Numbered from the stretch's first letter, positions 1 through 7,094 are shown. The stretch: DNA of 25,042 nucleotides from CAIXDB01 sp038327915 (GCA_038327915.1 JBBQLO010000009.1:1-25042), one strand, 5' to 3'. The notes: generated by a model not told the origin, from the letters alone. Numbers and translations are program-made.

Positions 1-118
1 CCGCCAAAATTCGGAATTCAAATTCCCGCCAAAAATATGGTCGGCACGAAGTGCCGTCTGTTCTGCATTCCCGCCAAAAATTCCCGAATCCAAAAGGTTT
101 TTCCACGTGAAGTCACGT
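1..118. repeat. Short direct repeats alternating with small hairpins
   Basis: The motif ATTCCCGCCAAAAAT occurs exactly at 22-36 and again at 67-81, and a partial copy (CCGCCAAAAT) opens the window at 1-10. Between and after the copies lie two small perfect hairpins: CGGCAC-GAA-GTGCCG at about 42-56 and ACGTGA-AG-TCACGT at about 105-118, each followed by GTCT or TCT. No coding frame fits. The arrangement looks like a short intergenic repeat element cut by the window edge. It could extend leftwards, and its role is unknown. Confidence 0.5.
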
Positions 119-163
119 CTCAAAAAGTATAGTTTGATGTACATATGTTTTCTGTGTAAAAAA

Positions 164-172
164 TGGCATAAT
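164..172 (+). promoter_or_regulatory. Probable extended -10 promoter element
   Basis: TGG followed by CATAAT gives an extended -10 (TGn plus a hexamer with one mismatch to TATAAT). Transcription would start near 179, leaving a leader of about 17 bases before the ATG at 196. No good -35 is visible at the usual distance. Confidence 0.35.
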
Positions 173-195
173 AAAGCAACAAAGACGGTTTCAAT

Positions 196-1056
196 ATGAT
201 GCCAAAAACCCTTACTACAATTTCATTATTTTCAATCCTCGCTATGGGGTTATTTATCTTGCCTACATCCGCTTCCGCTCACCAGCCACGCCTCGTCGAG
301 ACGAACGAGATCACCGTCGTGGATCCAGCTGTCTCCAAAGCCTACTATGGCACGCTTACCGGCTCGCCCCACACCTATACGGTGAACACTACCGCGCCAC
401 TAGATCTTTATGTCGGCATACTTATGCCGTATGCGGAAGATTCTAAAAAAGATGTCATGGCAGAGATTCGCAAGGGCACCGAGCTCATCAAAGTCATCGG
501 TGGTAAAGATGCCGACTGGAAAAGTATGTTTGAGTTCTTCGGTCAAAGCACCTACTGGGACGGCGGAGAGTACAAGGCGCAAGTACCAGCCGGCACCTAC
601 ACTATCACTGTTTCAAGTACTGACAACGACAGCAAGTATTCGCTCGCCATCGGGCAGATAGAAACCTTTAATGGGAGCGAAACCTTAAACGCGCTTCGAC
701 TCATCCCCCTACTCAAGAGCAATTTCTTCAACGAGTCGCCCATAAGCTTTATAAAATCTCCATTTGGCTGGGGATATATTTTGATTATGTATGTATTGGC
801 ATTTATCTTCGGCTTTTTGTATCGAATAATTCTGAAAAAGTTTGCCAGTGGCACACCCCGAGGCGCACAGAAAAACATCGGCAAGTACGACCGCCTCATC
901 CGTCTTGCTATCGCCCTTGGCCTACTCCTCCTCGCAATCAATACCTCATGGAGCCCATGGTTACTTTTCTTCTCTGGTTTCGCTCTCTTTGAAGCAATCT
1001 TTAGCTGGTGTGGCTTCTACGCCGCGCTTGGAAAAAACACCTGTACGATGAATTAA
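196..1056 (+). CDS. Exported/membrane protein with C-terminal DUF2892 domain
   Basis: The 286-residue protein starts with a signal peptide (basic start, hydrophobic core to about residue 25, likely cleavage after SASA). An extracytoplasmic domain of about 160 residues follows, rich in Thr/Tyr beta-type segments, that I do not recognise. A membrane segment spans about 191-213. The last 60 residues (from N227) resemble DUF2892, the YgaP-type small membrane domain: NIGKYDRLIRLAIALGLLL, then a second hydrophobic helix, SWCGFYAALG and a terminal NTC. Two adjacent ATGs could start it, and no strong ribosome site is present. It is followed after nine bases by the restriction-modification gene. The DUF2892 call is from remembered motif shape. 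The ectodomain function is unknown, possibly a ligand-binding beta-sandwich. Confidence 0.75.
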   Translation: MMPKTLTTISLFSILAMGLFILPTSASAHQPRLVETNEITVVDPAVSKAYYGTLTGSPHTYTVNTTAPLDLYVGILMPYAEDSKKDVMAEIRKGTELIKVIGGKDADWKSMFEFFGQSTYWDGGEYKAQVPAGTYTITVSSTDNDSKYSLAIGQIETFNGSETLNALRLIPLLKSNFFNESPISFIKSPFGWGYILIMYVLAFIFGFLYRIILKKFASGTPRGAQKNIGKYDRLIRLAIALGLLLLAINTSWSPWLLFFSGFALFEAIFSWCGFYAALGKNTCTMN

Positions 1057-1065
1057 AATATATTT

Positions 1066-3510
1066 ATGGCAAACAAAATTTTTACAACTGAACGAGAGGG
1101 TCAAATCAAGTTTTTCAACGACCTAAGAATCAGCACTGATGTAGAACTTACTCACAACACCGATGGTGTATACAAAGGCACATTATTTGAGTTTAAACTT
1201 ACAATTTCAGACATCAATAAAGTGCAATTCCAAGCCGTAAAATATCTTAGCCATAAACGAATCAAAGGCGAACCTATCCCAGCCCAAATATTATTGGTAG
1301 CACTTAATGAGGAAAAAGCCTATCTATTTAATTCTGCTGATTTTCTCGCTGATATAGAAAAAATTTACGCCGGTGCCGCTAGTAAAAACAATGCCGATTT
1401 TAATACAAGGATCAAACCAGAAAAAATTAATTTCAGCAATATAAAGGGCCTACAACGCCTCACAGAAATTTTAGATACGCAGAAATACACTAAAATTCAT
1501 ATTGATGTGTTTGATGTCGTTGGCTGGGCAAACCATTATTACACCGTAAATCAGAAAGCTAGTAAAAGTAAATTATTTGATGAGCTACGCGCCCCTAAAC
1601 AATTTAAAAATTACATCTACCCGTGGAAAGGTAAGGATATAGATTTCAAGTATATAAACGACCTTCTAAATGCAAAGATTCTTAAAAAAGAACTTGGCGC
1701 TTTCTATACTCCGGCACCATATTGTCGCAAAGCAGTTGAACTTGTACGCCATGCGATAAAGAAATTACCAAAGGGTCATAAGTATATTATTTTGGATCGT
1801 ACTGCTGGCACTGGCAATTTAGAAGAATTTTTGACCGACAAAAAAGTAAATGATATTACCATTGACGAACTTGATAGGTATATAGACAAAGAGCTGAAAA
1901 CTAAATACCTACAGAGTAAAAAAGATGTCATAAACACATTCTATTCGGGTCGTTTTAGTGATATTACAGTTGGAGAATTAGAGAAACATAAAACTAAAAT
2001 GAGTCTCGATGATTACCTGTCTGATAATGAACTTGGCCACACCATAGTAAATACCTACGAATTAAAAGAGTGGATTGTGTTAAACGAGCGACTTGGCAAC
2101 AAGGTAAGGTTGATTATCCCACCTCAAGCAGACCCCAAAAACGCCGTAGTAAATGGCGGTGATGCTCTAAGCGATCATTTTGTCCTTGGTAATAAAGTTG
2201 GGAGAATGTTTATTAGTAAAGAGTATCTTGCGATAATTGATGAGTTAAATAGTTATGTGGCAGACAAAAAGACGAATATAATTTTGCTTGAAAATCCACC
2301 GTATAGAGATAGTAGTGCCGCCAACACGGATAACACCACAAACAAATCAAGCAAGGGAACTTTTGTATTTGAAAAGATGAAAGAGGATTTAAAAAATCTT
2401 GCAAATTCCAATATTAGTACCGCTCGTGATATTTCAAATCAATTCATTTGGTCGGGCTGGAAACATTATCTAAAAAAGCCAGATGATTATTTTGTGTTGT
2501 TTAGTCCGATTAAATATTGGAAATCGCTAGGTCTTGGCGAGAAGAAATTTATTGATGGTTTTTTGTTTAATCGTGAACATTTTCACGCTGGACCAAGTGC
2601 TATAAGTTGCATATTGTGGCAAAACATAGCTGAAAGTCGTAAAGAACTAACACTTAAAGCATTGGATATTAATACACAAAAAACACCGGAACAAGAAGAC
2701 GATGAAATAGTTGAATTGCATGATATACAAATCAAAAAAGCGAAAACAACACTAGAGCCTTTTTTTGATAGACGATCTTATGCGGACGACATTGAGACTA
2801 AAGTATATTTTGAAAATAATGGCAAGGAAACGACGGGGCGTAAAACAGACGGCAAATCATATGTTAGCGATAACATTCTTGGCTATTTGGTCGCAAAAGG
2901 TTTTGCTGTAACACAACACGATGTTTATTTATTGCGTGGTACGAGATATAACATTCGCGGTTTTTATTTGCGTGCCGATAATTTTATAGATAAGTTGCCA
3001 CTATTTGCTGCGAAACTCTATCCTCAAAAAAATTGGTATGAGCGAGATGTTTATTTTACTACTGCTGACGGAGGCGAGCGTTATCTTAAAGACAAGAATT
3101 TCTTGAAGACCTGTTTTATATTTGCTTGTTTAAGCCGGAGCAATCATTGCCGAAGTTTTGAGGGAAGTGATGGACGTTTCTATAAAAATGAACTCTGTTT
3201 TGATAAAGGTACAGTAGCAAGCAGTAAGTTAAAAGGATACAAGTTAACCAACATGGAGCAGGACATGTTGGAGACTTTTGATGAAATGATCGCAAAGGCA
3301 AAGCGTACTAAAAATCATAATAAAAAGTATACCTATGGCACCTATCAAATAGACGAGGAACTCAATACTCGAGAGAAAAATGAAAATGAAGAATGGATTT
3401 ATGATTATCCAGAACTAAACACGGCAATCAATAGTTTGAAAACAAAATTGGCTAAATACTATGAAAATAGTATTCAGCCAAAACTATTTGAATACGAGCT
3501 GTTAAAATAA
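1066..3510 (+). CDS. Probable type IIG restriction-modification enzyme (N6-adenine methyltransferase with N-terminal nuclease)
   Basis: The 814-residue protein has the marks of an Eco57I-like gamma-class adenine methyltransferase: GAFYTP near residue 209, the SAM-binding motif I as DRTAGTGN near 244, and the catalytic NPPY at N410-Y413. The first 100 residues look like a PD-(D/E)XK nuclease: E11, D33, then E42-F-K44 and a Q54/Q56/K59 helix. That would make this a single-chain type IIG enzyme that both methylates and cuts. The part after about residue 590 would hold target recognition, with Tyr/Lys-rich helices at the end. The gene sits nine bases after the DUF2892 gene and six bases before tspO. 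It is more AT- and Lys/Asn-rich than either neighbour, which suits horizontal acquisition. Alternatives are an orphan methyltransferase with a dead nuclease, or a PglX-like methylase without partners (no other phage-defence genes are seen here). Confidence 0.8.
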   Translation: MANKIFTTEREGQIKFFNDLRISTDVELTHNTDGVYKGTLFEFKLTISDINKVQFQAVKYLSHKRIKGEPIPAQILLVALNEEKAYLFNSADFLADIEKIYAGAASKNNADFNTRIKPEKINFSNIKGLQRLTEILDTQKYTKIHIDVFDVVGWANHYYTVNQKASKSKLFDELRAPKQFKNYIYPWKGKDIDFKYINDLLNAKILKKELGAFYTPAPYCRKAVELVRHAIKKLPKGHKYIILDRTAGTGNLEEFLTDKKVNDITIDELDRYIDKELKTKYLQSKKDVINTFYSGRFSDITVGELEKHKTKMSLDDYLSDNELGHTIVNTYELKEWIVLNERLGNKVRLIIPPQADPKNAVVNGGDALSDHFVLGNKVGRMFISKEYLAIIDELNSYVADKKTNIILLENPPYRDSSAANTDNTTNKSSKGTFVFEKMKEDLKNLANSNISTARDISNQFIWSGWKHYLKKPDDYFVLFSPIKYWKSLGLGEKKFIDGFLFNREHFHAGPSAISCILWQNIAESRKELTLKALDINTQKTPEQEDDEIVELHDIQIKKAKTTLEPFFDRRSYADDIETKVYFENNGKETTGRKTDGKSYVSDNILGYLVAKGFAVTQHDVYLLRGTRYNIRGFYLRADNFIDKLPLFAAKLYPQKNWYERDVYFTTADGGERYLKDKNFLKTCFIFACLSRSNHCRSFEGSDGRFYKNELCFDKGTVASSKLKGYKLTNMEQDMLETFDEMIAKAKRTKNHNKKYTYGTYQIDEELNTREKNENEEWIYDYPELNTAINSLKTKLAKYYENSIQPKLFEYELLK

Positions 3511-3516
3511 ATCAAT

Positions 3517-3927
3517 ATGAACCCCGACACCTACAACTGGTACTCAACTTTAATCAAACCAACATGGTCGCCACCAAGCTGGCTTTTTGGCCCGGTGTGG
3601 ACGGTACTATATGCAATTATTGCGGTGACATATGGAACAGTATTTTATAGAGTTTTTACCGGGAAGCTTTCATGGATGGTGGCTTTGCCTTTCGTCCTCA
3701 ATCTAATTTTCAATTTTTCCTTTACCTATTTTCAATTCGGACTCAAGAACAATCTCCTCGCATCTATAGACATCCTACTCGTCGTTGGCACACTCATCTG
3801 GGCCTTAGTCGCTATCTGGTACGCTTCGCCTGATTTACGCTGGGTCGTCTACGCCAACATCCCGTACCTGCTCTGGGGCACCTTCGCAACTGTTTTGCAA
3901 TTAACCATAACGTACCTAAATAAATAA
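3517..3927 (+). CDS. tspO: TspO/MBR family membrane protein
   Basis: This 136-residue, five-helix, Trp-rich membrane protein has the family hallmarks: WYSTLIKPTWSPPSWLFGPV at the start, WTVLYAIIAV leading helix 1, NLIFNFSFTYFQFGLKN in the middle and IPYLLWGTFATVLQ near the end. The length is slightly short of typical bacterial TspO (about 150-160). TspO proteins bind porphyrins, and some bacterial members degrade protoporphyrin IX in light. The gene is directly followed (one base) by a SOUL haem-binding protein and then an NAD(P)-binding reductase, which supports a tetrapyrrole role. The start is the only ATG that keeps the WYSTL motif near the N-terminus. Family assignment is firm; the ligand is inferred. 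Confidence 0.93.
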   Translation: MNPDTYNWYSTLIKPTWSPPSWLFGPVWTVLYAIIAVTYGTVFYRVFTGKLSWMVALPFVLNLIFNFSFTYFQFGLKNNLLASIDILLVVGTLIWALVAIWYASPDLRWVVYANIPYLLWGTFATVLQLTITYLNK

Positions 3928-3928
3928 T

Positions 3929-4561
3929 ATGAAAACATTTTTAATCATACTCGCGGTTATTGTGCTCATCTGGGTAGCATACGGATATTTTTCATCTCGA
4001 GTAAAAGAACCGAAGTTTACTGTGTTAGATAGGAAAACTGGCTATGAGATCCGCGAATATACGCCGTATATTGAGGCGCGGGTAAAGGTCACGGGAGAAT
4101 ATCGTGAAGCTATGACATCAGGTTTTCGGATTTTGGCCGGATATATTTTTGGTGGTAACAAAAGCAAGCAGTCTATCGCTATGACCGCACCGGTGACGGA
4201 GCAGAAGTCCGAAAAAAATTCAGAGCCTATCGCTATGACCGCGCCAGTTTCTGAAACGGTACTTGCGGACAATTCTCGCGTGGTGTCTTTTGTTATGCCA
4301 GAAGAATACACTCTCGCTACACTACCAACCCCGAATGACAAAAGAATTGAGATTGCCCTAGTGCCATCACACAGAAGCGCGGTCTTGCGCTATTCTGGAT
4401 ATAACAATGCGGAAAAAGTGGCAGAGATGAAAGCGAAACTCCTTGAATACTTGAAGCGAGACAATGTGGTGGTGGTTGGTGTGCCTCGTGGTGCTGGGTA
4501 CAATCCACCATGGACGCCACCCTTTATGAATCGTAACGAAATTTTGGTGGAAATTAAATAA
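3929..4561 (+). CDS. SOUL-family haem-binding protein, membrane anchored
   Basis: The 210-residue protein has one N-terminal membrane helix (about 3-20) and then a SOUL/HBP domain. The domain begins YEIREYTPYIEARVKVTG, has GFRILAGYIFGGN, two copies of IAMTAPV separated by a Lys/Glu loop, VSFVMPEEY, and ends NPPWTPPFMNRNEILVEI. These are typical SOUL features. The family binds haem or other porphyrins weakly at a hydrophobic surface. The gene starts one base after tspO and ends just before the NAD(P)-binding gene, so the three are almost certainly co-transcribed. The anchor places the porphyrin-binding domain outside the cytoplasm or at the membrane face, next to TspO. The ligand itself cannot be read from the sequence. 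Confidence 0.92.
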   Translation: MKTFLIILAVIVLIWVAYGYFSSRVKEPKFTVLDRKTGYEIREYTPYIEARVKVTGEYREAMTSGFRILAGYIFGGNKSKQSIAMTAPVTEQKSEKNSEPIAMTAPVSETVLADNSRVVSFVMPEEYTLATLPTPNDKRIEIALVPSHRSAVLRYSGYNNAEKVAEMKAKLLEYLKRDNVVVVGVPRGAGYNPPWTPPFMNRNEILVEIK

Positions 4562-4562
4562 C

Positions 4563-5192
4563 ATGAATATTTCTATATTTGGAGCAGATGGAAGAACTGG
4601 CGTAGAAGTCGTGCGTTATGCGCAGGATAAAGGTCATAATGTGACGGCCTTTGTGTATAACAAGAACTCAAAAACACTTTTCCCTGAGGGTATAAAAATT
4701 ATACAAGGCAATGTACTTCAGTACGAAGAAGTGCACAGTGCTATAAACGGATCCAACGCGGTTATTAGCGTCGTTGGCCATATCAAAGGATCCGACCCTT
4801 TAATGCAGACTAAAGGAATGCAAAATATTGTGAATGCTATGCAAGAGTGTGGAATAAAGAGAGTACTTAGTTTAACAGGCACAGGGGTACGCATTGATGG
4901 AGATAAGCCATCTTTTTTAGATAGAATTCTTAATATAGCGATAGGGTTTGTTGATCCGGATAGAGTAAGAGATGGTATAGAGCATGCAAAGATTTTACAA
5001 AATTCCAATTTGGACTGGACAATAGTACGGGTATTGAAATTAAGTAAATCAGACAAACCTTTTAAAGATTACGAGCTCACAGACGGTGGACCAGCAGAAC
5101 AACTAACCAGTAGAAAAAAGGTTGCAAGAGTATTAGTCGATTTAGTTGGTGACCAAAAATTTATTCAAAAAATGCCAGTTATCTCAAGGTAA
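4563..5192 (+). CDS. NAD(P)-binding reductase, NmrA/BLVRB-like (atypical SDR)
   Basis: The 209-residue Rossmann protein has the dinucleotide-binding loop GADGRTG at residues 7-13 (GxxGxxG with Arg for the NADP phosphate). It then shows the strand-helix pattern of the NAD(P)H-binding/NmrA group: IIQGNVLQYEEV, AVISVVGH, NIVNAMQECGIKRVLSLTGT and LDWTIVRV. The size and layout match flavin/biliverdin reductase B-type proteins more than full-length NmrA regulators. It starts one base after the SOUL gene, and its TAA overlaps the next ATG. The neighbourhood (TspO, SOUL) makes a bilin or flavin substrate attractive, but SDR substrates cannot be read from sequence. A general quinone or flavin reductase is equally possible. 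Confidence 0.85.
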   Translation: MNISIFGADGRTGVEVVRYAQDKGHNVTAFVYNKNSKTLFPEGIKIIQGNVLQYEEVHSAINGSNAVISVVGHIKGSDPLMQTKGMQNIVNAMQECGIKRVLSLTGTGVRIDGDKPSFLDRILNIAIGFVDPDRVRDGIEHAKILQNSNLDWTIVRVLKLSKSDKPFKDYELTDGGPAEQLTSRKKVARVLVDLVGDQKFIQKMPVISR

Positions 5193-5695
5193 TGAAAAAA
5201 ATAAATTACTCGGATAACTATCAAAAAAATTACCACTATCTTCAGAGCAAGCCAGTTGGGAGGAATTTCGATCTCGAGTTTAGGCCGGATCTAACACCAA
5301 AGGAAATGCTGGAGCTTGGTGTTTTTGGTGGGGTTTATTTTAGCGATAAGCCTTCTGACCTACCTAAGACATGGTTTAAAAATGCAAAACTTTCTCCAGA
5401 TGGGAAAAGACACAAAGAACTAAATTGTTTTAATGTTAATGCGAGTCAACCTCTAGCAGTGTGGCGAAAGAAAGAGTGGATTCATCCCCAAGATCCACGC
5501 GGATGGTTTCAGTGGTATTGCCGTTATTATTTAGGCAGACGGAGTGATGATGATAATAGGCAAATAAAGAGATGGAAAGCTATGTCGAGACACATAACTC
5601 AAATTTCAAAGAATTGCCGATCGGGAGATATCTTTTGTAGGCCAAGGCAAAGACAAGCGGTACTTCATTGGGCATATGATGCACGAAAGATTTGA
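5192..5695 (+). CDS. Conserved-looking protein of unknown function, last gene of the TspO-SOUL operon
   Basis: I do not recognise a named family for this 167-residue soluble protein. The start ATG overlaps the stop of the reductase gene (TAATG), so translation is coupled. There is no signal or membrane segment. It is rich in Trp, Tyr and Arg, with a dense aromatic/basic block (GWFQWYCRYYLGRRSDDDN near 107-125) followed by QIKRWKAMSRHITQI and a Cys-containing tail NCRSGDIFCRPRQRQAVLHW. The invariant-looking Asp, Arg and Cys positions suggest a folded, possibly nucleic-acid- or cofactor-binding domain, but this is only an impression. It ends with TGA, direct evidence that TGA is a stop in this genome. 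Confidence 0.75.
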   Translation: MKKINYSDNYQKNYHYLQSKPVGRNFDLEFRPDLTPKEMLELGVFGGVYFSDKPSDLPKTWFKNAKLSPDGKRHKELNCFNVNASQPLAVWRKKEWIHPQDPRGWFQWYCRYYLGRRSDDDNRQIKRWKAMSRHITQISKNCRSGDIFCRPRQRQAVLHWAYDARKI

Positions 5696-5704
5696 TTAAG
5701 GGAG

Positions 5705-5750
5705 CAACCCCCAGCAGTTTTATAATTTTTCTTCAAAACGGGGGGGGTTG
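5705..5750 (+). terminator. Possible G-rich terminator hairpin
   Basis: CAACCCCC (5705-5712) can pair with GGGGGTTG (5743-5750) across a 30-base loop, inside a run of eight G. It lies ten bases after the last gene of the operon. There is no T tract, so it is at best an atypical terminator or an mRNA-end stabiliser. Confidence 0.3.
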
Positions 5751-5804
5751 TTGTGTGCGCACAGGGCGGGTGGGGTGAGAAGGAAATATTTGGAGCTTCG
5801 CAAG

Positions 5805-5854
5805 ACTCATTGAGGATTTTTGTGAGCGGAGCGAAATAAAAAACCCCAATGAGT
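5805..5854. repeat. Imperfect inverted repeat, 16-base arms
   Basis: ACTCATTGAGGATTTT (5805-5820) and its near reverse complement AAAACCCCAATGAGT (ending 5854) pair with two mismatches around a short purine-rich loop. It is not in a gene and could be part of a small repeat element. Confidence 0.6.
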
Positions 5855-6115
5855 GGACAGTTCCTGTAAGGAAAGCACAGACAGATTTGTTTGTGCCTTA
5901 GCACAATCCATATCTCTTTGAGTTACAACTAAACTCTCTCGAAGTCACAAAGCGAACGCACACAACGCCGAAGTAGCCAGCGCGAGGCTTGCGAGCGTGT
6001 CCGAGGCGTACTCATTCGCATCACCACGCAATCGGAGCGTGCGAAGCAGTTTCAAGTCACCACGCGCTTCGCGCGTGCGATTAGTAGCTCTCATCAGGAT
6101 TCTGCTCGAAATAGT

Positions 6116-6162
6116 TTCGAACTTTGTCCAATTTTGAACGTGTGTATTGGACAAAGTTCGAA
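6116..6162. repeat. Perfect 17-base inverted repeat
   Basis: TTCGAACTTTGTCCAAT (6116-6132) and ATTGGACAAAGTTCGAA (6146-6162) are exact reverse complements with a 13-base spacer. Both strands therefore read the same words (the WTKFE peptide appears in spurious frames on both strands). The arms could be ends of a degraded element, an operator or a stable RNA hairpin. Confidence 0.75.
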
Positions 6163-6276
6163 TGTATTTCTTATAAAGAAAAACTCATAAATATATTTGA
6201 AGAATTGAGAGAAAACGGCAGTATCAGTAGAAGATCAAAGAATTCGCATTGTTTAACTTATTACACTTATTTTACC

Positions 6277-6315
6277 TTCAATAAAAAAACCGCTAGGAGC
6301 GGATTTTTTATTGAA
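6277..6315 (-). terminator. Rho-independent terminator (works on both strands)
   Basis: An 18-base stem with one mismatch: TTCAATAAAAAAACCGCT pairs with AGCGGATTTTTTATTGAA around a three- to four-base loop. Read on the minus strand, the CCGCT/AGCGG core is followed by a T tract. It lies about 30 bases beyond the stop of the minus-strand secreted-repeat gene, as expected for its terminator. Confidence 0.85.
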
Positions 6316-6344
6316 AATTTGTATCAAATAATCTTTAACTATTT

Positions 6345-6845
6345 TTACCTTGCGCAGGATGCTTTGTCCGACTTGAATGTGTCTTGGGTGGCTTTTACAG
6401 CAGTCTGGTATGCGGTCTTACCCGCACTGTATGTACTCTGAAACGAAGTTCGGGCAGCTATTACTGCAGATTTGTATGTTGCTCGAGTACTTGTGACAGT
6501 TGCCATGTACGCATCTCGAGCAGTTTTTTTGTCCGCTTTAGTTTTTGCTGCGGCGAGAGTTGTGTCGCGAGTTGATTTCGAGCTTGCGATTGTGCTGTCT
6601 CGAGTTGTTTTTGCTGTACTTATTGCACTATCGCGCGTAGTCATGGCCGAAGTTTTCGTACTTTTCCACGCATCACGTGCACTTTTTAAACTTGCATCTC
6701 GGGTTGTTTTTGCAGTGACAATACATTGGGTATGCGCAGAATTACTTGTTGTTGTACCTGTCGTCATTGTATCGGCAAACATAACAGCAGGTAGCATAGC
6801 TCCAACTACTAGTGTTCCTACTGTAAACATCTTAATTATATTCAT
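6345..6845 (-). CDS. Secreted protein built of 11-residue repeats
   Basis: The 166-residue protein has a signal peptide (hydrophobic core about 7-22, likely cleavage after A24). From T47 onwards almost all of it divides into 11-residue units: TTRDASLKSAR, DAWKSTKTSAM, TTRDSAISTAK, TTRDSTIASSK, STRDTTLAAAK and weaker copies to the end. Hendecad periodicity predicts a long amphipathic helix or right-handed coiled coil, as in LEA-like and apolipoprotein-like proteins. Two cysteines, C41 and C164, bracket the repeat block and could form intermolecular disulphides. The composition is Ala/Thr/Ser/Lys with an evenly spaced Arg-Asp pair. No enzyme motif is present. It stands alone, with its own terminator at 6277-6315. 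A structural surface fibre or a protective coat protein are guesses; the repeat pattern is plainly visible. Confidence 0.82.
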   Translation of the reverse strand: MNIIKMFTVGTLVVGAMLPAVMFADTMTTGTTTSNSAHTQCIVTAKTTRDASLKSARDAWKSTKTSAMTTRDSAISTAKTTRDSTIASSKSTRDTTLAAAKTKADKKTARDAYMATVTSTRATYKSAVIAARTSFQSTYSAGKTAYQTAVKATQDTFKSDKASCAR

Positions 6846-6943
6846 ATGTGTATTAAAATTAAAAACTAATAAATATCTCTAATGAATTATACGATAAGTA
6901 TATATATGAAGCAAGGTATATTTGTTCTTTAGTTCACTTTTTG

Positions 6944-7014
6944 TGCGGAATGCGAGAATCGGACTCGCGTCTGCCGCTTGGGAAGCGGCTGTCATGCCAC
7001 TAAACTAATTCCGC
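6944..7014 (-). tRNA. tRNA-Gly (anticodon CCC)
   Basis: Read on the minus strand this folds as a cloverleaf: acceptor GCGGAAT/ATTCCGC, D arm GTTT-AGTGGCA-TGAC (only two Watson-Crick pairs plus one G-U), anticodon stem GCCGC/GCGGC with loop TTCCCAA (anticodon CCC, reading GGG), a four-base variable loop AGAC, and T stem GCGAG/CTCGC with loop TCCGATT. The discriminator base is A and no CCA is encoded, so the CCA end must be added by the nucleotidyltransferase. The T loop has C where U55 is normally pseudouridylated. It is transcribed with the minus-strand direction of its neighbour at 6345. Confidence 0.93.
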
Positions 7015-7079
7015 TACCATACTGACACTATCATACCACGTCATTTCACACATATATATGCGCACAGATATGTGCCATA

Positions 7080-7088
7080 TGATATACT
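7080..7088 (+). promoter_or_regulatory. Extended -10 just before the MBL gene
   Basis: TGA-TATACT is an extended -10 element. Its transcription start would fall at about 7095, the A of the ATG, so the mRNA would be leaderless. Just upstream, CACATAT (7049-7055) and ATATGTG (7068-7074) form an inverted repeat at an operator-like position. No clear -35 is seen. Confidence 0.45.
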
Positions 7089-7094
7089 TTTCAG

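Larger units (their letters stand above)
5696..6344. other. Non-coding, repeat-rich intergenic region
   Basis: About 650 bases separate the plus-strand operon from the minus-strand gene at 6345. Open frames here are low in quality and follow the repeats, so I call no gene. Contents in order: a G-run hairpin (5705-5750); a 16-base inverted repeat (5805-5854); a CG-rich stretch (about 5950-6085) with two successive CACGC-loop-GCGTG hairpins introduced by the same TCACCACGC words; a perfect 17-base inverted repeat (6116-6162); and a terminator (6277-6315). The CG-rich part differs clearly from the AT-rich surroundings. Confidence 0.7.

Noticed and set aside
5690..5695. Possible TGA recoding to glycine, as in some CPR lineages
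   Set aside because: The hypothetical gene at 5192 and the sigma factor both end at TGA with sensible C-termini, and no tRNA with anticodon UCA is seen here.
5665..5904. Minus-strand frame of 79 codons at the end of the TspO-SOUL operon
   Set aside because: No start context, low complexity (Pro/His-rich over the G run), and it overlaps the well-supported gene ending at 5695.
5945..6441. Two overlapping open frames (minus 5945-6154, plus 6124-6441), both encoding a WTKFE peptide
   Set aside because: The shared peptide is a direct product of the perfect inverted repeat at 6116-6162. The frames also run through the CG-rich repeats or the terminator and show no conserved protein character.
6472..6882. 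Plus-strand frame antisense to the 11-residue repeat gene
   Set aside because: It mirrors the repeat composition of the minus-strand gene, which has a signal peptide and a correctly placed terminator.
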